Source: Geosiphon pyriformis
Lineage: Eukaryota > Glomeromycota > Glomeromycetes > Archaeosporales > Geosiphonaceae
Length of the DNA stretch: 64,000 nucleotides
Reading direction: 5' to 3'
Assembly (NCBI GenBank): GCA_016748015.1
Contig: JAAOMT010000697.1
Span: forward strand, 949,152-1,013,151
Shown here: positions 35,259-47,296 of the stretch, one piece after another
Layout: the number at the start of each line of letters is the position of its first letter
Numbering within the stretch: the stretch's first letter is position 1
Made by a program: the position numbers and the translations under genes
Notes under the pieces: generated by a model
What the model was told of the DNA's origin: nothing
What the model saw: the letters and a program-made list of their open reading frames with translations, nothing else
Database searches by the model: none

Positions 35259-35966
35259 ATTGAGCTTTGTCAAAATCTTCATTTTGAATTAATTCTAATA
35301 CTTTTTTTTCAAGTATTGTTTGTTCACTCTGTTTTTCATGTTTTCTACTTGTGTATTGTTTATTTTTCTCCATTGGTTAATGGTTATGGTTTCTATGTCA
35401 GAGTGTAACAGTATTTCTGGATAGTTCTGAAATATGTTGTATAGTCGGTACATTGTTTTAACATGTAGTGTTGAATTAGTTTTCTTTCTGATAAATTCTT
35501 TAATTTGTTGTATCATGTTTTGGTTGAATATTTTCTTGGATTTGTCAATATACAACTCCTGAATATTCAACTTTCGACCTAACTGGTAGTAGCAATATAA
35601 TATTGGAAGTTGTTCTGTCTATTGCTTCCAATTTTCTTTTGTAAGCTCTTTTGTTGGTGCCATAATAGATATTTTTCCAAAAGTATTCTTCACTTTTCTT
35701 ATTAAGTTATCTGTCCAGTTTTTATTATTCTTTGGTGGCTGCTGATATGATGTATTCTTTGTCTTTTTTTTTGTGTTTCAATAGCAAATTGTTTGGTTGT
35801 TAATAACAATTTCTATGTCTAACTGTTGTTGACTTAATGCCTGGGACAGTTGTTGAGCTATGGTATGAATGTGATCTGGTATTTCCATTTTTCTTGGTTG
35901 TTTTTGTTGCATGTACTGTGTCTTTATATACTCTTTTGGTTGTTCAATTTGATGTGTTTGGTTCAA
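35254..35966 (-). pseudogene. ORF3 of element C (unknown function)
   Basis: Counterpart of the A ORF3. The N-terminal part is HIHTIAQQLSQALSQQQLDIEI, followed by a stop (TAG or similar near 35778), a lysine-rich patch, then YCYYQLGRKLNIQELY, KTMYRLYNIFQNYPEILL and a C-terminus ending DFDKAQY. It overlaps the end of integrase in another frame. Conservation of both sequence and position with A argues that it was a real gene of the element. No known family recognised. Confidence 0.72.
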
Positions 35967-37260
35967 TAACTATAATTGGTTCCAGATCTTGTGAAATCTC
36001 ATCTGGTTGAACTATTATCTTTTGTACTCCCAACTGTGAAATGGTATTGGTAGATGATAATGCTATCTGGTGATATGGTTTTAGTCGATTACCATGTGCT
36101 GCTTTGGCTAAGATTTTATTGTTCCATTTTAATTTATAAGCTTCATTTCCTAGAATTTCTTCTATGTGAAATGGTCCATCCCATTTGGGATCAAATTTTC
36201 CACTCCATTGTTTTTCTGCTTTGGTACAATATAACAGTACTTTGTCTCCAACTTTGAATTCAACTGGTTTGTCTGGTAGTTGATTATCATGTCTTTCTTT
36301 CTGTTTTTTTTGTGCCTTTTGGATGTTATTAGCTGCTCTTCACCGTTTATTTTCTAATATTTTCATTAAGTCATATGTTTTTTTTAGCAATGTTTCCTGA
36401 AAATTGTTTTCAGTTATTAGTTCTGTTGGATAAGTGGTAACTTCCATCTCAACTGGTAATGTTGCTGTTCTACTATATACTAATTCAAATGGTGTTGCTT
36501 ATGTAGTGTCTTGCTTTATTGTTCAATAAGCAAATAATACTGATGATATGAACAAATCCCATTCATTCTGATTTTTTTGACTGATCTTGGCAATTGCTTC
36601 ACATAATGTTCTGTTAAACCTCTCAACTAACCCATTTGTTTGTGGATGATATGGTGATAATAATGGTCTTTTGATTCCAAATCTCTGACTTAATTCTGCT
36701 AATGTTCTGTTTACAAAGTGAGTTTTTTGATCTGATAATAGTTCTTTTGGACATCCATGTTGACAAATCAAATCTTGATAAACAAATTTGGCAATGGATT
36801 CTGCGTCCACTCTTTGAATTGCTTTTGCTTCTGGCCATTTAGTGAGATAATCCATGGCTACTGCAATATACCTGTTGCCTCTGCTAGTTATTGTTAATAG
36901 TCTAACTAAGTCAATTCCAATATGATCAAATAGTTGTCCCACTTTAATTGGTCTTAATAGTTCACTGGGTTTTGTTCCACCTCTTTTCTAACAAGCATCA
37001 CAATTTTGAACATATTGAATGATATCTGGATATATTGATGACCAATAGTATCTTTTTCTGGTTCTTTTTATGATTGCTTCTTTATAAAAATGTTCTGCTG
37101 TTGGATCTAAATGCATGTTAAATAATATTGTCTCTTTCTCTGGTTCTGTGATGACTCTTATTGGTTGATCTGGATTTCTTCTGTTTTTCTGGTAAAGTAT
37201 ATTTTTATAATTGATAAAATGTTTTAATTGTTGTTTGATATTATTTTGCTCATTTTAAGA
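35967..37260 (-). pseudogene. Integrase of element C
   Basis: HHCC zinc region (HFYKEAIIKRT...CDAC), catalytic core with GIDLVRLL, LLSDQKTHF and NGLVERFNRTLCE: all three catalytic acidic residues are present. The C-terminal part has KQWSGKFDPKWDGPFHIEE and ILGNEAYKL. Several TAG/TAA codons sit where A has Gln. This is the best integrase of the A/C/G family in the window, though interrupted. Confidence 0.9.
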
Positions 37261-38842
37261 TAATTTCTCTTTGAACTATTAAGTATTTATATAATGTTGT
37301 AGTTGTTGATATTTTTGTATGTTCATCTTTTGTTATATTTTTGTTGGGTTTGTTCTGGTTTTGTTATATTTTTATGTTGAGATGTTTTTAGATTTGTCTC
37401 ATTCGTGACAAACTGTCAGTATTTCTATTGTTTTTTCCCTTTTTATAATGTATAGTGTAAGTATATGGTGATAGTGCCATTTTCCATTTTGATTGTCTTC
37501 CATCTCCAAATTTTTGTTTATAAAATGTTGTTAATCCCTTGTGATCTGTGTATATATCAAACTTCTGGCTTAAGTATTCACTCTATTTCATGACTGCCCA
37601 ATAAATTGCTAAGTGTTCTAATTCTGGTGTTCCATAATTTCTTTTAGCTGAAGTTAAACCTTGGCTGGTATATGTGACTGGATGTTCTCTTCCATCTGGT
37701 TCTCTCTGTGATAGTATTGCTTCCAATGCTTGGCCTGATGCATTGGTGGTAATGATGAATGGTTTGTTGTAATCTGGATAGATCAGTACTGGAGTTTGTA
37801 TAAGCTTTCTTCTTAGAATATCAAAAGCTTCTTGTTGTGCTTCTGTCTATTTGTATTTCACATTCTTGGTTTGGAGATGATTGAGTGGTTGGGCTATCTT
37901 GAAAAAGTTTTTGATAAAGTGTCAATAATAGCCTGCGAATCTCAAAAATGACTTTAACTCTGTTATATTGGTTGGTACTGGAAAGTTCTTGACTATTTCT
38001 ATCTTTTCTGGATCTATTTTGATGCCATTTTTGCTTACTATATGCCCTAAAAAGTTTAATTCTGTCTTGTCAAAAAAGCACTTATTGGCATTTAACTTTA
38101 GCTCTGCTCGTCGTAGCCTTTCAAACACTTGTTGTAGATGATGCAAATGATCATCAAATGTTTTGGAGAACACATTGGTGTCATCTAAATAAACGACTAC
38201 TGATTTCCACAACAAGCCAGTATATACTATTTCTATTAGCTGTTGGAATATGGCTGGCATATTTGTTAAGCCAAATGGCATCACTTCGAATTCAAAATTT
38301 CTCTCCCGTGTTGTGAATGCAGTCTTTTTTTTGTCCACTGGATTCATGACTACTTGCCAATAACTACTATCTAAATCCAATGTTGAGAACCATTTGTTTC
38401 CCCCAAAAGCATCAAATAATTCCTGAATCCATGAAGTTAGATAGTTGTCTTTATGCATGACTCTATTAAGCTTTCTGTAGTTCATGCAAAAGTGGATTTT
38501 CCCATTCTTTTTCTAGACGAGTACTATTGGTAATAACCATGGGCTCATTAATGGCTGAATTAATCTGTTGTCAAGCATTTGGTTGATTTCTTGACAAATG
38601 ATCTTATGGTTGGTAGATGGTACTCTGTATGCTTATTGTTTTATTGATATAGCATTTCTAGTTTTAATCTGGGGTTGGATGATGTCAGTTCTGCCGAATT
38701 CATTTTCACTGGTGAAGATGTCATTGAACTTGTTGAGCAACATCTTCAGCTGCATGCATTGAAGTGAGTCTAGATTCTCCATGTTCATTTGTTTCAATTG
38801 TTCTGGTTGGAGCAAATAACATTCATTTCATTCATATATTGT
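37261..38842 (-). pseudogene. RT and RNase H of element C
   Basis: RT: KKNGKIHFCMNYRKLN, LDLDSSYWQVVMN, MPFGLTNMPAIFQ and intact YLDDTNVFS, open from 38485 to 37922. RNase H continues from about 37900 with TTNASGQALEAILSQ, where the catalytic Asp is Asn, and a TDHKGLT strand. Upstream FGRTDIIQPQIKTR marks the RT N-terminus. A stop separates RT from RNase H (LRFAGYY then TGA). Confidence 0.9.
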
Positions 38843-39614
38843 TTATGATGTAATGTTAACATATCCACAAAGCTGTGGAAAGTCTGAAATGGGGTTTGGT
38901 GGTTGGTTCTCTATTTTAGTAGTTAAATGTCCTATGATGATTCTTTTTGGTATCTCTATAACTTTTCCAGTATTGTTGTAAATGAAAATTTTGATGTGGC
39001 TATAGTTTCTGGCTGGTATGTAGAAATTGATGAGTCCAATTTCTCCTGATTCACAACATGCTGCTTTTGCCTCAAAAATTTGGTTCTGATCCTTCACTTT
39101 CCTTTCTATGACTACCATATACTGGTTATATGGTGGAATAGAAATTGGTTGACTGATGGAGATAATTTCTCTCTTGTCAATAATCTCTTCTTCCATCATA
39201 TTAACTGGTATATCTACTCTACCCATTGATCCAAATCCCTGTATCCCTTTTGCTGTTATTTCTAATTCTTCCCTATTTCCTACTGATACTAACTGAGCTA
39301 TTTTGACCAGAGACAGAAATATTGCCTGTGCTATTTTTTCATTTGGCTCTATTACATAGGCCTTTTCTGAATTGTTTTGTAGTATAGCAATGATATTTTC
39401 CACATATTCTGTGTCAATTATTCCTCCTCTAATGTTAATTTCTTTTTTTGCTAGACTACTCCTAGATGCTAGTTGAATCATTATGGTTGCTAGAATTTCT
39501 AGTGCTATTTTCAGATCAATGCAAGTGCACAAATGTGGTTTCAATTTAATGGCATCTTTTTCAGGATATCTCAAATCAAACCCTGCATCAGTATCATGTG
39601 CACATTCTGGCATA
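38843..39614 (-). pseudogene. dUTPase and spacer domain of element C (5' part beyond element D)
   Basis: Motifs on the minus strand: DAGFDLRYP (1), ASRSSLAKKEI (2), GGIIDTEYVENI (3), NEKIAQAIFL (4), GIQGFGSMGR (5). This is the most complete dUTPase of the A/C/G family here, although motif 2 has Glu where Gly is expected (KKE for KKG) and motif 5 has Met for Thr. Its first residues lie beyond element D at 47297-47345 (ELKWFSDNNK). Removing D and one target copy gives an open join to IMPECAHDTDAGF. The spacer domain follows (IKIFIYNNTGKVIEIP, LCGYVNITS). Confidence 0.9.
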
Positions 39615-39618
39615 ATAC

Positions 39619-40262
39619 TGTTATGGATTGGAGTAACAAGTTAATGGATAGCAAGGGAGAACAGGATTGTAGGGTGATGAAAATAATCAAAGGAGATTCA
39701 ACTTCAATGAGCGAATTGAATGAGTATGGATTCAATGTGCGAGATCAATCTCATAAAATATCTCAGTCGCTATTCTTTTTAAAAGGTAACAAGGAAATCT
39801 GAAGGTAGAGGGATAGTTCTTATTATCAACAATTAATAACTGCTGGTATAATTTTATGTCTCACGTCAGCACTCTTAGAATTCAATATCAGATATCAACT
39901 TGTGCTCTTCAGTCATATTTATTCAAATAATCTTCAAATACTGCAATTACACGTTTCAGGAAAGTGCCAACAAGTAATTTTTTATCCAAAAGATGTTCAG
40001 ATACTTGAAGGTAGGGAAAGGGAAATTAGCAATAAGAGAGTAATTGAGATAAAAGTTGTTATTTTTATTTATTTGATTCTTGTCTGAAAAATGATTTTCT
40101 ACAGCTAAGAGACTTATTGCTTATATAGCTAATAAAAGTGGTCAATGACTAGATCAATAATCAGGTCAATGATCACTATCTAAAAATAGAGTGGCTAATT
40201 ATATGACATCAGTGGCTAATACATATAATAACTAATAAAAATTATGGGTTTCAACCATAACA
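39619..40262 (-). repeat. 3' LTR of element D
   Basis: 644 bp. It is 60 bp shorter than the 5' copy, equal to five 12-bp units of the internal tandem repeat (here about three units at 40140-40175). Confidence 0.93.
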
Positions 40263-40980
40263 TCATCCTCTTCAAAGAGATTGAGCTCCAGTGAAATCAA
40301 GCTATTTATAGGGTATTTTAATTGAAGGGTTTTGTCTAACTCAAAACTAACTAGTTTGTTGAAGTCTTTTGTGGATAGAGTATATAGTACTTAAGGCGAA
40401 ATAAGCTTTGTATCCAAGAGACCAAATCTTTGTATAAGAGTTTTGGCTCTTTTTGCAATGGTCAAAACTCTTGGAACATCTAAACATATAATGCCCAAAA
40501 TTTCCACTTGTATTTCTAAAGTTGTTTTCTTCATGAGTTTCATTTCTTCTATGATTTCACCAAGATGACCATAGAGTTCTAGTTGCCTTCCATATGACAA
40601 GTTTTTGTTTATGGGCAAGATTTCTTGTATCATTTTTCCAATTGTATTGGAAGGTGAAAGTATTGCTGCTGTTATGCTTTTCAGCAGGTATTTATCCATT
40701 TTGCCACCAATTTTTTCTCTTCTAGTAGTTGTTTTTTTTGGTCTGATAACAGTGTGAGTTCCACTGTTGTCTGTTATGGTGGTTTGTTTTCTGATAGTCA
40801 AAGTAGCATTTGAATAATTCTTGATTCAGTACTCATAGAGAGTATAAAAAGCATTTTGAATGTTTTGATCCAGGAAATAATTGTTTATGTCGATTGAAGA
40901 TACCTCTGTTTTGGGAATGGTGCATTTATTTATATCTGATTTTTGCTGATCATTTGGGTTGGTATTACCACAACAGGTAA
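40263..40980 (-). pseudogene. ORF3 of element D (unknown function)
   Basis: Open from 40801 to 40391 (TIRKQTTITDNSGTHTVI, then MDKYLLKSITAAIL, YGRQLELYGHLGEIIEEMKL, RVLTIAKRAKTLIQRFG), with extensions both sides across a TGA/TAA: upstream NNYFLDQNIQNAFYTL, downstream KLVSFELDKTLQ to ...LNLFEEDD at the LTR. The YGHLGEIIEE motif followed by a helical KRAKTLIQRFG resembles the YRYFHIGKALYEQ...LYNLF pattern of the E ORF3 and YQLGRKLNIQ...LYNIF of C. Function unknown. Confidence 0.65.
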
Positions 40981-40989
40981 CCAATCAGG

Positions 40990-42344
40990 TCATTTGTGAT
41001 ATTTCTTGAGTCGTGTGTCATGAACAGAGTAATCACTGAATATTGTTCTATATTGATTTTGTAGGATATATGAACCATTGTTCAAAACTTTGTTGACTAT
41101 AAAAAGTCTTTTCCAGTGGCTGGAGAATTTATTACCATAGACATTGTCTCTGTCTGAATGGTATTCCAAAACTAAGTCACCAATACTTAAGAAAAGTGTT
41201 TTATAGGTCTTTTTCTTTTTGAGCTTCTCTTGGAACTGTTTTATCTTTTCAAAGGCAATTATTCGTGCTTCTACCAATGAGTCAAAAATGGTACCAAGTC
41301 TTTTTTGCAAAATGTCCTTGTAATCTCCTATTGTTATTTCTTCAAAAAGTATTGTTTCTATATCCATTTCTATTGGTAGAGCTGCTATTTGTCCATAGAA
41401 CAGATAAAAGAGTTCATAACTTGTTATGTTATGATTTACAGTTCTGTAGGCAAACAAAGCTGAAGGCAATGCTTTGTCCCATAGGTTGGTTTTTTCACTG
41501 GTTTTGGTTAGAGTTTCACATAGTGTTCTATTGAAACGTTCTACTAGGCCATTTGTTTGTGAGTGATAAAGAGAAGAGAGTTTATGATGTATTCCCATTT
41601 TTCTGCAAAGTTCTTTAATCAGTGTACTGAGAAAAGCTCTTCCTTTATCAGATAAAAGTTCTTTGGGGCAGCCATTGTGACAGATAATATCTTTATAAAT
41701 AAAATTGGCAATTGAGACTGCTGTTTGATCTGGGATGGCTCTTGCTTCTACCCACTTTGTAAGATAGTTGGTAGCTGTGATAATGTATCTGTTGCCATCA
41801 GGAGTAACTGTTAAAGATTCAACAACATCTATACCAATTCTGTCAAATGGTTGACCAACAGAGATCGAATGGATATCTTCCTTGTGATTGAGTTTTCCTC
41901 TTCTTTGGCAGGTATTACAGGTTTTGATGTATTCAGCAATGTCTTTTCCCAAGGTAGTCCAATAATAGCGAGCTAAAGTTTTCTGAATTGTTTTTGTTTT
42001 TCCAAAGTGTCTAGCTAATGGATCAGTATGCATATTGTAGATCACAATTTCTCTTTCTTCAAATCTAATGACTCTCTGGGGGTGGTTAGGATTTTTTCTA
42101 TTTTTTTTATATAACTGGTTCTGGCAAATCAAATAGAAATTTGATTGTTTGTGCAAATGTTCTCTTTACTGTCGAGTATAGTCCAGTGGGTATTGTCCTT
42201 TACCCAAAAATTCTATTAAGGCAGAGTAGTTGTCCAAGTTCATTATCGTGTTTATTTGTGGGAGAGTTACAAATAATTAAGTTGGTTTGGTTTGAGAGAG
42301 TTTTACTATCACTGGATGGTAAGTCTGGAGAGAGCATTGGCATT
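40990..42344 (-). pseudogene. Integrase of element D
   Basis: 388 uninterrupted codons (42156-40990). HHCC region (LARHFGKTKTIQ...CNTCQRRG), catalytic core GIDVVESL, LLSDKGRAF, NGLVERFNRTLCE with all three acidic residues, then a C-terminal domain with SIGDLVLEYHSDRD, KRLFIVNKVLNNGSYIL and HDTRLKKYHK. It is separated from RNase H by a TAA (at Gln position) and a frameshift between 42156 and 42345. Potentially functional as a domain if translated. Confidence 0.92.
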
Positions 42345-43862
42345 TTAATGATTAGCTCCTTTGTGGTGTTGAATGTCATAGTCGAATTCATCCAAGTGGA
42401 GTATCCAGCGAGTTATCCGTTTATGTTCCAAGTTTCTTTTGTTGCGTAGCCAAACCAAAGCTTGGTGATCTGTCATCACCAAAAATTTCACATCCTTAAG
42501 ATATTTGTTCCAGTAGCTGGTAGCCCAAACTGCTGCTAAGCATTCTTGCTCAGTAACTAAGTAGTTTCTTTCTGCTGGTGTGAGAGTTCTACTGGCATAT
42601 GCTACGACATGTTCCCTGCCATCTTCATCTTTCTGGGAAAGAACAGCACCAAGTCTATAGCCAAATGCATTAGTATGGAGGATAAAAGGTTGATTCAGAT
42701 TAGGTTGCATGAGGATGGGTTCTGTAACCAGTTTTTCCTTCAGAATTTCAAATGCTTTTTGTTGATAAGTGCCCCAGTGATAATTGATGTTTTTTCTAAG
42801 TAGCTGATTGAGAGAAACAGTGATTTTGGAGAAATTCTTGACAAACTTGCGATAATAAGAGGCCAAACCAAGAAAAGAGCATAGTTCATGAACATTCATT
42901 GGTTGTCTAATGTTTTGAACTTTTTCAATTTTGGCTGGATCAGGGAAGATTTCATCTTTTATAATAAGATGGCCAAGGAACTGGGTGGATTGACATCCAA
43001 AAAATGATTTGATTGGATTGATCTTGAGGCCAGCATTTCTAAGGAGGTCAAAAACCTTTTGCAAATGTTCAAGGTATTCATCCCAGGTTTTTGAGTATAC
43101 TATTATGTCGTCCAAGTAGACTAGAACAAAGTTTTCTTTTACTGATTCAAATATTTTGTCCATTAAGCATTGAAAGGTGGGAGGAGCATTTGTGAGACCA
43201 AAAGGCATGACTGTGAATTCATAGGTGCCATACTTGGTGATGAAAACAGTTTTCTTTCTGCTTTCTGGATCCATTTTTACTTGCCAGAATCCAGCAGTTA
43301 AGTCAATGGTTAAGAAGAAAGTGGCACTATGGAATTGGTCTAGCATTGCATCAATCTTGGGAAGTGGGTACATGTCTCTTTCAGTAATGGCATTTAATTG
43401 GCAATAGTCAACACAAAAGCATAGGATTCTTCTTTTCTTAGATACCACTACAACTGGGAATGCCCATTCACTTTTGGTTTCCTGTATGAATCCAAGGTTT
43501 TTCATTCGGGTTATTTTCTTTTTGATAAACTCATCATTGTGCTGGTTGGATTGATAGGGCTTCAAATGGATGAGGCGAGTTTTTCTGGTGATGATGGTGT
43601 GTTGTATCACATGTGTACGTCCAGGAGTTTCACCTTTTTTTGAGATAACTGGGCTGTTTCTAGCCAGCAGGTTTTCAATGTCTATCTTTCTTTCTTCTGG
43701 AAAGGGTTTTCTTTGTTCTACAACCAGTGATTGGATTTCAGGTGGTTCATTTTCAAAGGACTTTTGGACTTCTTTTATTTCCTCACGGGGTATCAAGCTG
43801 ATTGGTTCCCAATCTTTGTAATAAATCAGGCAGGACATGCATTTATCACTAGAAGAATACAA
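42345..43862 (-). pseudogene. pol: RT and RNase H of element D
   Basis: 505 open codons on the minus strand. RT: RILCFCVDYCQLNAIT, IDLTAGFWQVKMD, MPFGLTNAPPTFQ, and intact YLDDIIVYS; thumb FLGLASYYRKFVKNFSKI. RNase H: ILHTNAFGYRLGAVLSQ, where the first catalytic Asp is Asn, AVVAYASRTLTPAERNY-type strand, TEQECLAAVWA (Glu), MTDHQALVWL (Asp). Upstream CDKLLYSSSDKCMSC continues the CxxC motif begun before a single TAG at 43875. RT could be active, RNase H not. Confidence 0.93.
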
Positions 43863-43874
43863 TAGTTTGTCGCA

Positions 43875-44979
43875 CTAGCACCAGGCACAAGGACCATGCC
43901 ACCAATAACTGTATTTGGCTTTCTTGCCTGGCTTTCTATTAAAGGTTCTTCTGAGCATGTCATAATAAGACCAACAGATCAGCTTGCCATTGACAATAAT
44001 TTCTTTTTTATCTGCCTTGACATTATCCAGTGGTTTGTCATTGCTGGTAAAGATGGTATAGGCAAGTTCAGCAGTTTCTTCTTGTTCTTCTTCTTCCTCA
44101 CTTTCTTCATCATCTGATTTGTCTGATTTATTTTTTTCTGGGCTCTGCTTGGGTACTGGGGGAGTTGTCCAATGGCGACATTTAACCACAATGGGTTTCT
44201 CACTACATTTGATGATTAGTTCACAGAGTTCATAATCAAGCAAAGCTTTTGCTTTCTTGAGCCATTCATTGCCAACAATAATGGTGTATTCTTTCACTTC
44301 AGATACTTCCATATCAGTTTTAATGTTGATGCCATTGATGCAGACAGGAATAGCTTTGGCTATGCCAAGTCCTTTCTTCTTATCACCATGCACATTGGTT
44401 ATTGGTCGTGTGGATGGTTCATCAATTTTTCTGCCAATTGCTTCAAGAAAGTGTTTAGCAATAACACTAACAGATGATCCACTGTTTAGAATCAAATCAA
44501 TGAAGTAGCCAGCCACTTGGGCTTTGCAAATTAAAGAAGTAACATTGCTATTGTCAGCAAGTCCAGCTTGGCAAGGGTGTTTGTTGGTTTTGGGTGTTTT
44601 TTTCTTTGGAATTAGAGATTTGCGAAGATCTTTTCTGAATTGTGGATAGGTCATTAATTGACCAAAGGTTATATGTGCTGAGGTTTCCATGAGGTCTTTG
44701 ACAACAAAATAGGGCTGAATTTTTGTACTATTTCTGAGGATTCCAACTTTGGAGGGTTCTTGAAAACTTTGGCTTTTGGGGACTCATTGTTGTCAACAGT
44801 TGATGTAGAAGTTTTATTGGAGTCCAGAACAAAATCAACTTTGGCTTTCTTTTTCTTTCTTGTGGATTCAGAGGGGTTGATTGCTAGTTCATCCATGTCA
44901 TAGTTATTATTAGTTAAGTTAAAAGCGTAAAAGAGGTTTTCTTCTGATTGGCTTGCACTCTCACCCTTTGGAGGTGTGC
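43875..44979 (-). pseudogene. Aspartic protease region of element D
   Basis: In the pol frame after the -1 shift: VGTPPKGESASQSEENL, an acidic/lysine-rich linker, a one-base frameshift near 44755, then TSAHITFGQLMTYPQFRKDL and the retropepsin core AGYFIDLILNSGSSVSVI. The catalytic Asp of D-S-G is Asn. IIVGNEWLKKA follows as expected. An acidic stretch (DDEESEEEEEQEE) precedes WHGPCAWC, a CxxC pair at the position where A, B, C and G carry the larger cysteine-rich module. No dUTPase follows. Confidence 0.85.
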
Positions 44980-46536
44980 CTACCAGTTTAAAGACTGATA
45001 AACAGTGGCTTCAATTAGGGAATCCTCTCCAAAGAAATTGATGTTGGCATGATTGGGTCTTTGATTGGGGACATTGTTGTTGTTGTTGGGTCTGTTGTTT
45101 TGGTTGTCATTGTTTCTGAGAGTTAGAGGAGGCAGTGGAGAATTGTTACAATCTCTTGAATAATGTCCAGTTAATCCACAATGATAGCACACAGGTGGGC
45201 CACAATTTTGCTGTCTTTGATAGGGAGGTTGCTGGGGCTGGTTAAAACGAGGTTTGTATTTAGGTCTTGGTGGTTGCTGGTTATCTCTGACTGTTTGTGC
45301 CAAAGATTCTAATAACTGGACAAGATTGGCTGTGAGTCTATCAATTAATTGTTCATTTGGATCTTGAGTTTGGGTAGCAAAAAAAGCAGCAGCCATTTGA
45401 AGGGCAGGAGCCATGACAGGAGCAAAAGCAAAAACTGGAAATGTAGATCCCAAATGTATTCTTTGGTTGTCTTCAATTTGTTGAGCAAGTTCAATGGCCA
45501 TGTCCATTGTAGGGTTGTTTTTTAGGGCCAAGAGAGACCAAAAAGCATAAGATAAATCAGTTCTCAATTTTTTTGTGAAGGAATAAATCTTTTGTTCTTC
45601 TGTCCAGTTTCTCCCAGAGTTTACATGTTTGATTAGCTTTCTAATAGCTTTGGCATATTCAGTCACTACTTCTCCAGGGCCTTGGGTTCTTCTTTCCAAT
45701 TCTATGCACCATTTGGATATTAATATTGGGGTTCTGAACTTGGTCTCAAATCGAGTAGTGAAAGAAGTATTTTCTTCTCCAGCATTGATTAGTGTCCATC
45801 TGATTATTCTGTGTTAAGCATTGGCATCTGTTTCTTGTGAGAACCAGATAGCAGGAAAGCCTTGAAGGTAGCCACCAACAATTTAGAACTTGTATTCTTT
45901 ATTATACTGGTTGGCTGTGGCAGCTCTCTTAAAATCATCTAACCATTCAATTGGATCTTGTGCATTATCTCTAAATAGTGGTAGTGAGGTATTGTTTCTT
46001 CTTTCTAGAGCAATTTGTATACCTTGGAGAGCAGCCAGAATGTTTGCTTGCATGGGGTCATTAGTCATTGGTTCAGGGGTAACTGTTTGTGTAGACGAGT
46101 CTAATTTGCTTGATAAAAAGTCAAAAACAGGAGCAGTTTGGTAGCTTTCTTCTTCTGTTTCAAAGGGAGTTTCAGTTGCTTGATGGGCAGCAATCCAAAT
46201 GTGGATTTGATGATTCGGATATTTGAAATCAGGAGGCTGTTGTTCAAAGGTTGCAGAATATAAGAGCTGATTGATACTGTTGTTTCTTTCTTCAAAGTTA
46301 TTTTCAAAATAAGCTTGGTTAAAGTAATAGGTTGTATAAGCTGTGTAGGTTTCAGCTGAATGCTTATTCAGAACCCAGTTCCAAAAGTCTTGGAATTGTC
46401 TACTGGATTGTTCTTCAAGGGAGAAGCAGATCAAGCAGGAGGGCAGAGGATTAAGTTTAATGAAATCTAGGTCATTTCTGTTGTGTGCTGCAAAGTGTTC
46501 TTCTGATTGCTGTGACAGATATAAGTAATCACCCAT
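44980..46536 (-). pseudogene. gag: Gag of element D
   Basis: Starts at MGDYLYLSQQSEEHF. Capsid-like core with DPIEWLDDFKRAATANQYN, IVGGYLQGFPAIWF, FRTPILISKWCIELERRTQG, ELAQQIEDNQRI; a CCHC zinc knuckle CYHCGLTGHYSRDC near 45185 with intact ligands; an Asn-rich tail. Only two internal stops (TAG near 45880 and TAA near 45815, at Trp and Gln positions). It ends SLNW then TAG at 44980-44982, two codons after a slippery heptamer. Confidence 0.9.
44986..44992 (-). promoter_or_regulatory. Putative -1 ribosomal frameshift site of element D
   Basis: Minus-strand T-TTA-AAC in the Gag frame fits the canonical X-XXY-YYZ slippery heptamer. The Gag stop follows two codons later, and the -1 frame continues into protease without a stop for over 70 codons. 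A short GC-rich inverted repeat (AGG...CCT) lies a few bases downstream; I cannot confirm a pseudoknot. Confidence 0.7.
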
Positions 46537-46565
46537 ATAATGAGGGAATAAGTAAATTTTGACAA

Positions 46566-46588
46566 CCTCACAGGGAGCACCACTTTTA
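46566..46588 (-). other. Primer-binding-site region of element D
   Basis: Minus strand TAAAAGTGGTGCTCCCTGTG follows the 5' LTR. The TGGTGCTC core is shared with the other LTR families; here it is 6 bases rather than 2 from the LTR end. Confidence 0.55.
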
Positions 46589-47292
46589 TGTTACGGGTTG
46601 GAGTAACAAGCTAATAGATAGCAAGGGAGAACAGGATTGTAGGGTGATAGAAATAATCAAAAGGGATTCAACTTCAATGAGTGAATTGAATGAGTATGAA
46701 TTCAATGTGCGAGATTAGTCTTATAAAATATCTCAGTCGCTATTTTTTTCAAAAGGTAACAAGGGAATCTGAAGGTAGAGGGATAGTCTGTACTGTTAAC
46801 AATTGATAACTGCTAATATAATTCTATGCCTCATATTGGTGCTCTTAGAATTCAATATTAAGTATCAACTTGTGTTCTTCAGTCATGTTTATTCAAATAA
46901 TCTTCAAATACTGCAATTACACATTTCAGGAAAGTGCCAACAAGTAATCTTTTATCCAAAAAATGTTCAGATACTTGAAAGTAGGGAAAGGGAAATTAGC
47001 AATAAGAGAGTGATTGAGATGAAAGTTGTTATTTTTATTTATTTGATTCTTGTCTGAGAGATGATTTTCTATAGCTAAGAGACTTATTGCTTATATAGCT
47101 AATGAAAGTGGTCAATAACCAGATCAACGACTAGGTCAATGATCAGATCAATGATCAGGTCAATAATCAGGTCAACAGTCAAGTCATTGATCAGGTTAAT
47201 GATCACTATCTAAAAATAGAGTGGCTAATTATATGACATCAGTGGCTAATACATATGATAACTAATAAAAATTATGGGTTTCAACCATAACA
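46589..47292 (-). repeat. 5' LTR of element D
   Basis: 704 bp, with an 8-unit tandem array at 47110-47205 and the 9-mer GAGCACCAA (minus strand, 46836-46844) complementary to the core of the primer site. Confidence 0.93.
47110..47205. repeat. 12-bp tandem repeat in D 5' LTR
   Basis: About eight degenerate copies of GGTCAATGATCA; the 3' LTR has about three. The five-unit difference equals the full 60-bp LTR length difference. Confidence 0.85.
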
Positions 47293-47296
47293 ATAT

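Larger units (their letters stand above)
39619..47292 (-). mobile_element. Element D: Ty3/gypsy element with gag-pol frameshift, nested in C
   Basis: LTRs at 46589-47292 (5') and 39619-40262 (3'), starting TGTTATGG and ending CCGTAACA/CCATAACA. Flanks ATAC (39615-39618) and ATAT (47293-47296) are a 4-bp duplication with one transition. Order: Gag with CCHC, -1 shift, protease, short CxxC motif, RT, RNase H, integrase, ORF3; no dUTPase. It has the longest uninterrupted frames in the window (505 and 388 codons), so it is probably the youngest insertion. Confidence 0.94.
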
